The notes beneath the pieces were generated by a model. That model had not been told where the DNA came from and ran no database searches. It saw only the letters and a list, made by a program, of their open reading frames with translations. 58,649 nucleotides of DNA, taken from positions 5,001-63,649 of the forward strand of contig QPMI01000135.1 in the NCBI GenBank assembly GCA_004431415.1. The letters run 5' to 3'. Shown here in pieces: positions 1-10,444 of this stretch; positions within the stretch are counted from its first letter, which is position 1; the number at the start of each line of letters is the position of its first letter. This DNA is from Cyanophora paradoxa. Taxonomy: Eukaryota > Glaucocystophyceae > Cyanophorales > Cyanophoraceae. The translations under genes and the position numbers were made by a program.

Positions 1-293
1 GAGTGGGCACCGATAGGGCACGGTGTGGGGACGGTGGGGGCAGCGTTGAGGGGAGGGTTGCCGGGTAGGTGCCCTCAGGATAAATTCGGACGGGCACCTG
101 GGAAAAATTTATGGGGGGGCCCAATATATATATATATATATAAATTAAACATCTTCACGGATCATCCGGATCATTGCTTTTCGCCGCGGATCATCTGGAT
201 GCCTAAGGCCTGGGGCGGGGGGAGGGAGAAAGGGGGAGTGGAGAGGGGGAGGGGTGGGGGGGTGGGGGGGTAATTGGCGGATCGGAATACGGC
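1..293. other. Left edge, no gene; TA microsatellite and G-rich tract
   Basis: No convincing coding sequence. A short TA dinucleotide run lies near 123-143 and a G-rich tract of low complexity near 200-270. ORFs here are G-run artefacts. Confidence 0.6.
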
Positions 294-533
294 CTTTTTT
301 GTTTGCAAAAGTGGACGTCGCATTGATACACCACGGCACATGTATCAATGTTCTACGTGATGTGCCCTTCCGACCGGTCATCTGTCTAGCCGAAGATGCT
401 AGCTAGGTGCCGGCCATGGGTCGCTCAATATGGGAGGTCCTCCTGAGTGTGGTTTTCGGTGATAGCCGTAACCAGACCCGCGCGCCCACCCCTTGGCTAA
501 CTCCTCCATCCCTCATGAGCCCTGGAAGTGACC
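294..533 (-). mobile_element. Severely 5'-truncated copy of the LINE 3' end
   Basis: About 232 bases here match 8777-9018, the 3' end of the larger LINE fragment, in the same orientation, with a few substitutions and small indels. A T run at its left edge (poly-A on the minus strand) marks the 3' end. It carries the same inverted repeat, TTGATACA (323-330) and TGTATCAA (341-348). Homology stops sharply at about 533. I found no clear target-site duplication. This fits a very short copy made by target-primed reverse transcription. Confidence 0.75.
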
Positions 534-2014
534 TTTCAATATTCCGTCTGCTTTCTTAGGGGGAGATCTTCGTATGGAACAAAGTGATGGAAATGAGTTG
601 TGAAGGCGTTGCGAAGTCATTTACGGCTTTGGTTCCTTGCGGTCCCGTTATCGCGGATTTCGTCCACGCACAGGCCTGAGCTTGTTTGCCGGGACCGGGG
701 CGGTTCAACTCCGCGACACGGGGCAAGAAGCCCCGGGATAATTTCTGTTCGGCGGAACGCTTTAAATCTATCATGATCGGAACTTCCATCAAGATAAGCC
801 ATGGCCGAGCCTCGGAGCCCATATAAATTATGTCCGCAAGATGGCCTAGCTATAGAGGCTGGAGCCTCGCGATCGGAGTGAATTAAAAGGCGGCGTCGAC
901 GTACGCGTCGACGTCATGTGCACGTGCCATCGGGCCCCGCCAGGATGAAGCCAAAGGGATCGAGGGGCGGGAAGCAAGGGAAGGGGAGCTAACAGGATTT
1001 AGCGAATGTGTGAACAAAAAGCGTACGCAGTCGTTATCCGATGATCTAGCGCTAGCTCTGTACATGTCGGCATCCGTTTGCATCTGTCGGCGAACGCTAG
1101 CGCCTGCGCCAGTACTTGCGTCAGATCCATACACTGGCGCGCGATACTGGCGCATAGCTATAGCGCATGGCGCCGCATGCACTTTTCGAATTCCAGCCGT
1201 CGCGGAGCCGGCTTCCGTCTCGCATGCATTTGCGCGCCCGTTCCTCGCGGCTGCTACCTTGCGCTGTCGTGGCATATGCATCGTACTACGGTAACACAGA
1301 AGTCCCAAGGCTCGCCGCTGCTCGCAGCCGCCAACGGGCCGGGTACGCAACCGCCTGCTATCTAGAGACTAGCTAGTTATCCCGGTTAACTAGTCGCTAA
1401 CTAGGGACTAGCTAGCGAATTTCTCTAGCTATTCTCTAGCTAGTGGTCCCTGTGCCGCTGAGCCGCTGAGCCGCCCGCCTTGCAATTGCAATTGATACTT
1501 TTTGAAATCCGTTTTGCTTGATAAACGAGGATCCGTGGATCCGCACTAAGCGTGATATTTAGCAGTAAATCGGTGGCGAGGGTGCCGATTTGGAGGTGGG
1601 TGCCCAGCGGATCGAAGTTTCGGTCCCGCCCGTACCCCGGTGCCCTTGTATGGGAATCGATGCCTGCCGGGGCGGCGACCGCGAAATCGGATTCGGGCCG
1701 CGTGCCCGCGGCTATCAACGGCCCTGGGGGTCCTAGTCACTGGGGTACGCCAATTCGGTTTCACTGGGGTACGCCAATTCGGCGCACGAGCCAAGCATTT
1801 CAGGCACGCGGGTTCGACTCCGCGGGTATCGATATCTCTTCCTGCTCGTATGCACATGCCCAGCTCCGCGGCCGCGCCATCTCCCGCGCATCCAGCGACC
1901 CGCAGCTTCGATCGCTGTCACTCGAGCGCGCGGTGGTCGCGCAGAAAAGGGTCCACCGGCGTCGAGGATGGGGCGCGCGTCGCACGCTCTCCAGCCACAC
2001 TCTAGCGCGTCTCG
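534..2014. other. Intergenic region, no supported gene
   Basis: I find no gene I can defend. There is a CTAG-rich palindromic patch at about 1361-1446 and a 22-base sequence repeated at a 24-base period (1737-1758 and 1761-1782, containing GGGGTACGCCAATTCGG). The ORFs here are overlapping and compositionally biased. No TATA box is obvious upstream of the histone gene at 2015. Confidence 0.5.
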
Positions 2015-3080
2015 ATGGCCAGGGTGAAGCACACCGTGAGCTCTCTCCCGGCCGCCGTCCCGCCGCGCGCCGGCGCCGCCGATGCGTACGACGTCGTCGT
2101 GCTCGCAGGGTCAGAAGGGCACGGGAGAGAAGGCTCCTCGCAAGCGCTTCGCGGACGCGCCCGCCAAGAAGAATCTCTCGAGCAAGGCCGCCCGCAAGAG
2201 CGCGCCCGCGGCCGGCGGGGTGCGTGGGATCCCGGGGCCACTGCTAGCCGTGGGCCGCGCACACGCGCCGGCCTCTGCTCACCTTGGTCATCGTCACCAG
2301 GTCAAGAAGCCTCACCGCTACCGCCCCGGTCGTTTCCCTGCCGCCCACGCGCCCCCGGGCCGCCGCCCCGCCCCCGCCGCTGATTCCTGACGCGTGCGCC
2401 GGTCCGGCGACCTGGCGGGGCGTCTTGAAAGGCACCGTGGCACTTCGCGAGGTGCGCCTCGCCTCTCTCGATCCCCTCGCTCGTGCCCGACGGACAGTTC
2501 CCTCCTCCCGTAGATCCGCAAGTACCAGAAGGCACGTCGGCTCCGCGCGCGCCCCCGCCGTACGAGCGGCCGAGATGGCTCACCGCCACCGTGCAGACCA
2601 CGAACGCGCTCATCAGCTACGCCGGCTTTGCCCGCCTCGTGCGCCGGCCCGCTCCGGTCGCCCGGCCCCCCGCGTCACGGGCCGCAGGTCAGGGAGATCG
2701 GGCAGGACGTCATGAAGGAGAAGAAGGCGGCCGAAGGCGAGGGTAATATCGAGCTGCGCTGGCGCCGCGAGGCCATCGAGTGCCTCCGCGAGGCCGCCGA
2801 GGCCGTGCGCGCCCGCTCCTTCCCCGCCCCTTCGCTCCCCGGGCGCCCGCCTGACCTGACTGCGGGCGCAGTTTCTCGTGAACCGTCTCGATGACGCGAA
2901 CCTCGCCGCCATCCACGCCAAGCGGATCACGATCCAGCCCAAGGTGGGCCCGGCCCCGCGCCCCGCGCCCATCGCCCCGCGCCCCGGGCCGCCACCCCCA
3001 CGGGCCGCTCAAATCCACGGGCCGCTCAAATCCCCGGGCAGGACATTCAGTTTACCCGCCGGCTCCGGGGCGACATGTAA
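2015..3080 (+). CDS. Histone H3 variant, nine exons, insertion in loop 1
   Basis: Core nucleosome histone H3, read by joining exons 2015-2035, 2109-2219, 2301-2328, 2432-2451, 2514-2535, 2597-2638, 2688-2804, 2872-2943 and 3042-3080. Introns are 49-103 bases and all GT-AG. Recognisable H3 blocks in order: MARVKHT, GEKAPRK, KAARKSAPA, GGVKKPHRYRPG, TVALRE, RLVREIGQD, REAAEAFLV, AIHAKRITIQPKD and RRLRG before the stop. Lysines equivalent to K4, K14, K23, K27, K36 and K37 appear kept. Between QD and LRW there are about 14 residues where ordinary H3 has 3, so loop 1 is about 11 residues longer. An extended loop 1, a Trp just after it, and Phe in EAAEAFLV are also seen in CENP-A, but the tail is H3-like. 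The exon 5/6 junction is off by one base, perhaps a missing base. Predicted length about 156 aa. It could be a host H3 variant or a virus-borne histone. Confidence 0.9.
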
Positions 3081-3604
3081 GAAGGACAGTTGCAGTCTCC
3101 TGCGCGGCGGGGGTACGCGGTCTCTCTCGGCCCCCTGGGCCCCTCGGCGTGCTCATACCCCTCTGCAGATCCTTTCGAGTCGCGCTGGGCCCGGCGCCGC
3201 AGCGTGGGGAGTGGGCGGCGCGGTGGCCATCTGAATATCGAACGCGGGCCGCGCCTCGCCCGCGATCGCGAGCTCCGCCAAGCGCGCCGGCGGCGATGGA
3301 CTCGGGGGTACGCAAGGATCGAAGCCAGAGGCGACGTACCCCCCGCGCGCCGCTCGCGCGCTGACCAAATGCACAAGCGCTGAAGAGCCTCGAAGAACGC
3401 TTGCTGCGCGCGGGCTAGCGCGAGCGCCGGGGGGGGCAGGGGGAGTTTCAGGGAGCGGGGGTAGGGGGGAGGGAGGGGGGGAAGGGGGAGGGGGGGGGTA
3501 GAGGCGGGCCAGGACGCGGGGCGGGGTATGAGCAATCCGGCGAGGTCGCCCCCCCCCTCCCCGCCCCTCTCTTCTAGTTTCTCGTCACGGCCCCGCCGGC
3601 ACCT
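3081..3604. other. Intergenic region after H3
   Basis: No gene I can support. A minus-strand ORF at 3153-3374 has fairly varied composition but no family I recognise and no partner exon. The stretch 3420-3500 is G-rich. Confidence 0.4.
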
Positions 3605-4202
3605 CGGGCTCTGAGGGGAGCGGGGCGAGTTTCCAGCTGGGGGGCGGAGGGCTCTGAGGGGAGCGGGGCGAGTTTCCAGCTGCGGCGGGGGGCTCTGAGG
3701 GGAGCGGGGCGAGTTTCCAGCTGGGGGGCGGGAGGGCTCTGAGGGGGGGCGGGGCGAGTTTCCAGCTGGGGGGCGGGAGGGCTCTGAGGGGGGGCGGGGC
3801 GAGTTTCCAGCTGCGGCGGGGGGCTCTGAGGGGGGCGGGGCGAGTTTCCAGCTGCGGCGGGGGGCTCTGAGGGGGGCGGGGCGAGTTTCCAGCTGGGGGC
3901 GGGAGGGCTCTGAGGGGAGCGGGGCGAGTTTCCAGCTGCGGCGGGAGGGCTCTAAGGGGGGCGGGGCGAGTTTCCAGTTGGGGGCGGGAGGGCTCTGAGG
4001 GGAGCGGGGCGAGTTTCCAGCTGGGGGCGGGAGGGCTCTGAGGGGGAGCGGGGCGAGTTTCCAGCTGGGGGGCGGGAGGGCTCTGAGGGGGAGCGGGGCG
4101 AGTTTCCAGCTGGGGGGCGGGGGCTCTGAGGGGGAGCGGGGCGAGTTTCCAGCAAGGGGGCGGAGGGCTCTGAGGGGGAGCGGGGCGAGTTTCCAGCTGG
4201 GG
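3605..4202 (+). repeat. Array D: 14 tandem copies with plus-oriented GCGAGTTTCCAG
   Basis: Fourteen copies of a unit of about 43 bases, made of GGGCTCTGAGG, a G-rich spacer and GCGAGTTTCCAGCTG. Unit length varies by a few bases, mostly in G runs, so no frame is maintained; the long minus-strand ORFs across it are artefacts. This is the left, plus-oriented half of the first bipolar cluster. Confidence 0.9.
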
Positions 4203-4284
4203 GCCGAGACGCGGGATATCATAGTATGAGCGAGACGGTGAGTTCTAGGTGTCACGGCCCCGCAAAGATCTCCCGCGCCTGCGC

Positions 4285-5060
4285 GCGTTCTCTGGAAACT
4301 CGCCGTGCTCCCCCCAGCTATAGCTGGATAAAGAGGGTGCTAACCTTCGAAATCTCCACCCCTTACTTCCTCACGCCTCGCCCCCCTGGAAACTCACCAC
4401 GTCCACCCCAGAGGATGTACCTTTAATTTCGAGGGCGCCCGCACACCCACTCCGAGCCTTCTGGAAACTCGCCCCGGCCCTCCTATAGCTAGGGGTGCGG
4501 CGAGGCCTTCGAATTCCCCCTTGTACCCCCCTACCCCCCCCTCTGGAAACTCGCCACGCCCCCCTCTAGGGGGAGACGCTTCGAGTCGCGCGCTGTACCC
4601 CTTCACACGCCCCTGCCCCGCCTTTTGGAAACTCGCCTCGCCCCCGTTAGAAGATCCAGAACCCCATGCGAGACCGCCTGTACCCCCCTTGCAACCGTTC
4701 GCCCCCGGAAGGGTTCCTGTTCCAAGGGATGGAGGGGAGCGATCCTAGTCTGCATTGTGGTCGCGCTCGAATTCCCCCTTGTACCCCCTACCCCCCCCCC
4801 CCTCTGGAAACTCGCCACGCCCCCCTCTAGGGGGAGACGCTTCGAGTCGCGCGCTGTACCCCTTCACACACGCCCCTGCCCCGCCTTTTGGAAACTCGCC
4901 TCGCCCCCGTTAGAAGATCCAGAACCCCATGCGAGACCGCCTGTACCCCCCTTGCAACCGTTCGCCCCCCTCCCCACCGCCACGAATTCCCCCCCCCCTG
5001 ATACTTCCCCCCTCCCCTCTTGGCCTGTACCCCCTTCTTCTCCCTCTGGGAGACTCGTGC
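4285..5060 (-). repeat. Array E: minus-oriented motif copies with a long direct duplication
   Basis: Copies of the motif complement (CTGGAAACTCGCC and variants) lie near 4289, 4384, 4459, 4541, 4622, 4803, 4885 and 5048. The stretch about 4503-4716 is repeated nearly identically at about 4766-4980, with a period of about 263 bases. This is the right, minus-oriented half of the first cluster. It lies between the 3' ends of H3 and the Skp1-like gene. Confidence 0.85.
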
Positions 5061-5186
5061 TCGAGCGCATGCGGTTCGGAAGTTCGTAGAATCGCGCGCT
5101 CCCAATGTATAATAAAAAAGCTAGCTATATATAAAACGGATGTCTGTGTAGGCCTAGGTCTCGAGGCCGCGCCCGGCCCCTCGCCC

Positions 5187-6008
5187 CTAGGCCTCTAGAT
5201 CTAGATCTGCTGGGTTCGCGATCGGAGACCTGGGTCGCTTGCGCGAGCGCGGGCCGGGGGCCCCGCGGTCGCGGGCGCCGGGGCGGGCTCGGGGCGGAGC
5301 CCAGCGCGCGTCCAGGGCGCGCAGGAGCGTCTTGATGTCGATCCGGGACGCCTCGGCCGCGGCCCGCCCTACGACCTGGAGGCCGAGCGGGCCCGCATAA
5401 GCGTCCAAAAATTGGAGCAGGTCGATGAGCGAGAAATAGAGGGGCAGCGGGACTGGATCGGGCGGCCAGGCGCCCGACGCCGCCGCGTTGGCGAGCCTCA
5501 CGGTGTCCGCCGTCGCCGGCAGATCGACGGGCGTGGCCTCGAGCGCGCCGCCCAGGCCGACGTCGCTGCACTCGGACAGGGACGCCAGCAGGATGGATTG
5601 CCGCACGAGGGCGTCGCAGAGATCGACCCGCTCGCCGTCCGGGGCGCAGCGCGCCGCGAAGCAGGGCCCATATGCATGGCCAGGCGCCGGAGCCGCCGGC
5701 GCCGCCACCCCGGTCCCCGTCCCCGACTCGGACCCCTCTGAACCCTCCCGGCAACCGCCCCCGAACCCGTCGTGATCACGCGCACGAGTTCGAGGATCGC
5801 CGTCGACCTCGGGATCGCGCGGGCTCGCGGTCAAGCATTTCGCGGCGAAATTCGCGCTATGAATCGGCAAATGCAAATGAATTGGCGGCCGCGGGCCCGT
5901 CGAAGTTTCCATCGTGCTTGTCACCGGGTACCGGACGATTGGACGATCTCCGAGTCTCTGACCTAGGCATCCCTTTAAGCGCGGCCATGAAATTTGTCCG
6001 CGGAGCAT
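5187..6008 (-). CDS. Skp1/BTB-like protein
   Basis: Likely member of the Skp1/POZ fold, which links substrate receptors to cullin ubiquitin ligases; such adaptors are common in large DNA viruses. Residues 119-225 fit the family pattern: DGERVDL, then QSILLASLSE, an acidic/glycine loop, PVDLPATADTVRLANAA, and a hydrophobic helix YFSLIDLLQFLDAYAG followed by LQVVGRAAAEA. The N-terminal 110 residues are low complexity. Two starts are possible: ATG at 6008 (273 aa) or ATG at 5912 (241 aa). The basic tail ends in ADLDLEA, encoded by the palindromic TCTAGATCTAGA. No intron is needed. The fold assignment rests on motif pattern only. Confidence 0.65.
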   Translation of the reverse strand: MLRGQISWPRLKGCLGQRLGDRPIVRYPVTSTMETSTGPRPPIHLHLPIHSANFAAKCLTASPRDPEVDGDPRTRARDHDGFGGGCREGSEGSESGTGTGVAAPAAPAPGHAYGPCFAARCAPDGERVDLCDALVRQSILLASLSECSDVGLGGALEATPVDLPATADTVRLANAAASGAWPPDPVPLPLYFSLIDLLQFLDAYAGPLGLQVVGRAAAEASRIDIKTLLRALDARWAPPRARPGARDRGAPGPRSRKRPRSPIANPADLDLEA

Positions 6009-6314
6009 TCAGTGTATATGCGAAATTTAATATTAAATATTACTCTTCTCTGGCTCGACTTTTACCCGAGCTCGACTCTCGGCGAGTATCAAGATGGTAT
6101 CAGAGCAGTTATCGAATCGCGATCAAGATGAAGAGCTGGGGTGCAGCGCCCGCTGTCACGTGCAGCGGTCTAGATTTTACAAATAAAGTCACCACGTGCA
6201 GCGGTCCGAGGCTTGGGCGCAGGAGCTCGGGCGGGTCGACGTCCGAGAGGGGAGCTCCGAATTCGAAATTACGGCGCCCGCGTGCGCAGGCCGGGGAGCT
6301 CCCCAGAATCCCCC

Positions 6315-8772
6315 CTACCCCCCCGCCTCCGAGGATGACGCGTCGCCCTCCCCCTCCTCGCCGCCGGCTGCAGGGGCCCCCAGCTCGAGCACCGACTCGT
6401 CGAACGCGTACCCCTTGGCGCGGCGGACCTCGTCGCTCACCCGCGCAGCGACGCGCTTCGCGCCCTCGGCGTCGGCGGTTTTGAGCAGGGGTACGGTCGA
6501 CAGAAAGTCGATCGGACTGATGCCGGACCCAGAGACCCGGCAGAGGCCGGGGAATCTGCGCATCGTCTCTGCCAGATTCTTGAGATCGGTGTAAATCTCG
6601 GTTCTCTGTGCCGGGAGCTCGAGCCGGAATCCCACCGCCTCTGCGCAAACGGGTGCACGCTTGCAGGGTCAGCGGGGGGGAGTCCGGCCCCACGGCCACG
6701 CGCAACAGGAGCGCCGCCGGCGCCCCGAGCTCGCGAAATTTAAACGAACCGAGAATCGAGTTGTACTTTGTCTCGATGTGCTCCTTTCTCCAGTACCCCC
6801 ACAATTTTCGATTGTTCCCGTGCGAGTCCCTGCGCCCCCGCACCCGCCCCCATCGGCCGCCTGCGCGGGCAGAAAGAATGGACAGAAATCCCGCGCGCCC
6901 ACCTGTACTTTTCGTACGCCCCGAGGACCGCGGCGGCGACGAGGACGAGCGCCCGAATTCTCTCCCGCCCCAGGTTCTGAACGCGTTCGAGCAGAGCCGC
7001 CCGGGCCTGCGGATTCGCGTCGAGGCGGCGGCCGACGAGGGCGACGTCCACGCCCACGGCCAGCCCCTTTTCGTAGGCGGGGAGGCTCTCCGGATCCTCC
7101 TCCTGCCCCTCCTGCGAGGCGCTCCCCGCGCTCTCGAGCTCGTCCCCCCCCGCGGCCTCCCCCCCGTCGCGCTCGGACGACGCCTCCGAGTCCAACCGGA
7201 CGGCCGCCGCGTAGGCCTTGCTCCACGCCTCGGCCAGCTCCGCATCGCGCGGATCCGGACTCCCGGCGCGGGAGCCCGCGTCGGACTCTGAGATTTCCCC
7301 GGATCCGGAATCGGAGCCGGCGGCGGCGGCCGCGGCAGCCGGAGAATTCGGAGGCTTGCGTTTGCCGGAATCAGAGGGGCCCGCAGAGGGCCCGGCGCCC
7401 GCCGGGCCACGGCCGGCCGCGGACGGACCGGGGCGGGATCGCCGAGCTCCGAGCCCGAGCCCGAGCGCGAGCTCGAACCCTCTGCCGGCGCCCCTGCCCG
7501 TCCTCTGGCCCATCCGCGTCGCGATCGAGCTCGGCGGGGTACGTGTAGGCCGTGTAGAGGACCTTGACCAGCTTGTCGCTCTCGTAGGGCTTGCGCTCCG
7601 TCCTCCCCGAGCCCCACTTGCTCCGCTGGCGCTTCGCCCTGGAGGGGCCCCCTCCTGGGGGTGCCCGCCTGCGTCGCGCCCGAGGGGACCTGCCCCTCGC
7701 GATCGGGGCGCTTTCGGAGCCCCGGGCCCGCCCTGGCGCTCGCCCCGGCGCCGGCGCCGGCCTCGCCCTTGGCCACGCTCTCGCGATCGCCCTCTGCCGG
7801 CGGGGAGGCCGGGCGGCCGCGGGCGCCTGCGCGTGCAGGGCCGGCTCCTTGCCCTTTTTCGAACTCGAGCCCGCACCGGCCGCGGTACCGGGCCCGGGCG
7901 GCGCCGGCGCCGGGTTCCCTTCCGACGGGCCGCTCGGACCCTCTCCGGCTGCGGGGTCGGTGTCCGGGCGCGACGTGCCGGGTCCGGCTCGCGCTGCCGC
8001 GGACGTCGACGCCGGCGCCGGCGCCAACGTCAACGTCGAGGCCGGGGGCCGGCCGGGCCCGGGGGGGGCGGGGCAGCGCTCGCGATCGGGATCGCGGGGG
8101 TCTCCTTTGCCCGCGCCGCCTCCAGCGCCAGGTGGGCCACGTGCTCAAACACCGAGGCCAGCGCCTGCCTCCCGATAATTTCGGAGGCGATCCAGGCCTG
8201 CGGGTTGTTTCCGTCCTCGATAAAGGACGCGTAGGCGAGGTAGGCGTCGATACGGGACGAGCTCAGGAGCTCGTCCGGCGCGCGGTGGTCCTCCCCGCAG
8301 GCGGGGCACTTGAACACGGGGGCGGGGGCGGGGGCGGCCGCGGCCGCGGCCACCAGATTGATCGCGCAGGTGACGCAGATGCAGGCTTTTCCTGAGCAGC
8401 TTCGGAGGTCCTCGAACGTGGGGCGGGGGTGCGCCTCGAGCGATCCGTTCAAGCTCGAGGCCCGGTGCGGTCCAAGATGCGCGAGACGGCGCAGGGAAGC
8501 ATGTACGATGGGGGTGGGACCCGCTCGACCTGGCATCGCGCGCACGAGGGGCGAAAGGCGAGGGCCGGGTCCCTCCCCACGCTCAGGTACGCTGGAAGTT
8601 GGACTTTGGCGGGGCGGGAGTCGAAAGGGGGCCTGGACCCGCCCCCCGAGCTCGGCGAGGGCAGCAACCGCCCCCTCGCGCTCGCTCCGGATCCGGAACC
8701 CGGATCTAGATCTTTCTCTTCATCGCGATCGCGATCGCGATCGCGGCTGGGGGGCGAGTTTGCAGATGCCAT
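6315..8772 (-). CDS. RING-like zinc-binding protein, long disordered linker, at least one intron
   Basis: About 800 codons if single-base gaps are allowed for. The start ATG is at 8772. Near the N-terminus is a DRDRDRDEEKDLDP tract, then a cysteine cluster: CARC (about 8545), CICVTC (about 8360) and CPAC (about 8300), compatible with a RING-type zinc fold. A Ser/Ala/Pro/Arg-rich linker follows, and a C-terminal domain (about 7230-6315) with LPAYEKGLAVGVDVAL, RERIRALVLVAAAVLGAYEKYR and YWRKEHIETKYNSIL. A GT-AG intron at 6902-6830 joins EKYR to DSHGNNR in frame. A second, GC-AG, intron near 6657-6600 is plausible. Frame changes near 8462, 8035 and 7490 look like missing G/C bases. The target-site duplication of the LINE overlaps this start codon, so its upstream region now lies beyond 12884. 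Possible E3 ligase; no family recognised for the C-terminus. Confidence 0.6.
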
Positions 8773-8776
8773 GCCT
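8764..8776. repeat. Target-site duplication, left copy
   Basis: AGATGCCATGCCT, identical to 12872-12884 on the far side of the LINE fragment. It contains the start codon (minus strand) of the RING-like gene. Confidence 0.9.
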
Positions 8777-9097
8777 TTTTTTGCAAAAGTGGACGTCGCA
8801 TTGATACACCACGGCACATGTATCAATGTTCTACGTGACGTGCCCTTCCGACCGGTCATCTATCTAGCCGAAGGTGCTAGCTAGGTGCCGGCCATGGGTC
8901 GCTCAATATGGGAGGTTCGCCTGAGTGGGGGAGCCATGGTTTTCGGTGATAGCCGTAACCAGACCCGCGCGCCCACCCCTTGATCTACTCCTCCATCCCT
9001 CATGAGCCCTGGAAGTGAAATGTCTCGCAGTCCGCCGCCCGCCCTTGCCGCCGCTCCGCCACCCCTCCTCCTCCTCACTCTGCCGCCTCCCTCCTCC

Positions 9098-10444
9098 TCA
9101 CCTGCGCCCCAAGACCCCGATTAAACGGTGTCCTGTTTTGTCAAGGTGAAGAAGGTGGTAAGAGGAAGATATGAGGAAGGAGAGGGAGTGTGCGGAGGCA
9201 GCGGTAGGGGGTGGGCAGCGGATGCGGGGCAGGGCGGGGAGAGGTGCCGGGACAGCAGTGTGGAGTGAGCGTGGGCATTGGCAGGCGGCGCAGATAGCGG
9301 GGATTGCGGAGACGAGGCGGGTCGCAAGGGGTCGGGAAGGGTCGGTCGGAGTAGGAGGGATGGCCGAAGCCAGGGGGGTGGCCGAGGCCGATGGGGTGGC
9401 CGAAGCCAAGGGGGGGGCCGAAGCCGGCGGGGTGGCCGAGGCCGATGGGGTGGCCGAAGCCAAGGGGGGGGCCGAAGCCGGCGGGGTGGCCGAAGCCGAG
9501 GGGGGGGCCGAAGCCATAGTGGTGGTCGGGGTGGACGAGGGGTCCGATATTTGTGGGTTGAGTGGAGTCTGGGGAGGGGCCGGAGGGGGCGGAGGAGCGG
9601 CCTCGCGCGGGGTCCCGGTCGGGGAAGGCGGCTGAAGCGAGGAGGAGGGGGGGGAGTCAGTTTCTTGCAACGTCGTGAGTGGTTTGTATACTCCGGGTGC
9701 GAAGAGGGACGTGATTGTGGGTTGTCCCGCAGGTATTGGCACCGTTCGCGCTTTTTTGGTCCCGCGCTTGGGGGTCTTGCGACCGGTTGCCTTTCTTTTC
9801 GCCGTGGGTGCGGGGGGGGCGGGTGCGGGGGCGGGATGGGGAGGGGTCGTGGGGCGCGGGCGTTTGGGTTCTGGGGCGGGGGTGGTGTCGGCTGTCCGTT
9901 TGCGCGAGGCAGGCGGCGGGCGGTTTCGTTTCAAGGGAGGGGCCAGGGGAGGCGTGGGGGCAGGGCGTTTGGGAGGTTGAGTAGTGGACGAAGGGCCCGC
10001 GGGCGGGGCGGGCATAGTACTGTGTGATGTTTGCGTTGGGGATGCAGCAGGTTGGGGGGGGGAGCATGAGGTGATCGTAGGGCGAGCGGGGCACTTTCCC
10101 CGTTTGGCGTCGGAGTGGGCCTGGAGGGCGACTGCGGAGGCAAATCGGGTGCCACAGGTACAGGAGAAGTCAGAGGGTGTGGTCATGGTTCCGGCATCGG
10201 GCGGCTGAGGGGAGGGGGGGGCCTGGGGGGAGGGGGCGGCCTGGGGTGAGGGGGCGGCAGGGAGTCGTGCAATTGCTTGGCGGAAATTTTCCAGAAGAAC
10301 CCATGGTTGGCCTTCCGAGTCCAATCCGCAGCAGAAGTCAGTGATGGAGATGGTATCATGGAGGGAGGGGCGGGAGGGGGGGGGGGGGGAGGGGGGGGCC
10401 AGGTGGCTGTACTGGCGGTGAGCGAGAGGGTTTGGAGTCTGCAT
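9098..10444 (-). CDS. C-terminal part of LINE protein, zinc-finger motif, Pro/Ser-rich
   Basis: Opens in another frame where the preceding LINE ORF runs into a long G run (10376-10408) and is best read as its continuation after a homopolymer slip. It starts with a varied stretch (SITDFCCGLDSEG), then a C2H2-like motif starting FSCTCGTRF with a downstream His and Cys (about 10150), then a basic KRKATGRKTPKRGTKKAR segment, long Pro/Ser/Ala repeats built on SATPPASAPPLA, and a CAACQC motif near the end. Possible nucleic-acid-binding tail. It could instead be a separate ORF; no ATG context decides this. Confidence 0.55.
   Translation of the reverse strand: MQTPNPLAHRQYSHLAPPSPPPPSRPSLHDTISITDFCCGLDSEGQPWVLLENFRQAIARLPAAPSPQAAPSPQAPPSPQPPDAGTMTTPSDFSCTCGTRFASAVALQAHSDAKRGKCPARPTITSCSPPQPAASPTQTSHSTMPAPPAGPSSTTQPPKRPAPTPPLAPPLKRNRPPPASRKRTADTTPAPEPKRPRPTTPPHPAPAPAPPAPTAKRKATGRKTPKRGTKKARTVPIPAGQPTITSLFAPGVYKPLTTLQETDSPPSSSLQPPSPTGTPREAAPPPPPAPPQTPLNPQISDPSSTPTTTMASAPPSASATPPASAPPLASATPSASATPPASAPPLASATPSASATPLASAIPPTPTDPSRPLATRLVSAIPAICAACQCPRSLHTAVPAPLPALPRIRCPPPTAASAHSLSFLISSSYHLLHLDKTGHRLIGVLGRR

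Noticed and set aside
1780-1830. tRNA gene suggested by GCGGGTTCGACTCCGCG
   Set aside because: Only a T-arm-like hairpin; no matching acceptor, D or anticodon arms at proper distances. A similar TTCAACT hairpin near 705 fails for the same reason.
2082-2390. Alternative H3 start at the ATG at 2082
   Set aside because: It lies inside intron 1; the exon at 2015-2035 supplies the conserved MAR-x-K-x-T start and joins in frame to 2109.
3047-4255. 402-codon minus-strand ORF with GNSPRSPSEPS repeats
   Set aside because: It is the translation of array D; unit lengths are not multiples of three and openness comes from G/C composition.
294-9018. The 232-base repeats at 294-533 and 8777-9018 as LTRs of one element
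   Set aside because: No related internal sequence lies between them; the right copy ends a TSD-bounded LINE fragment with a poly-A-type tail, so they are 3' ends of two LINE copies.
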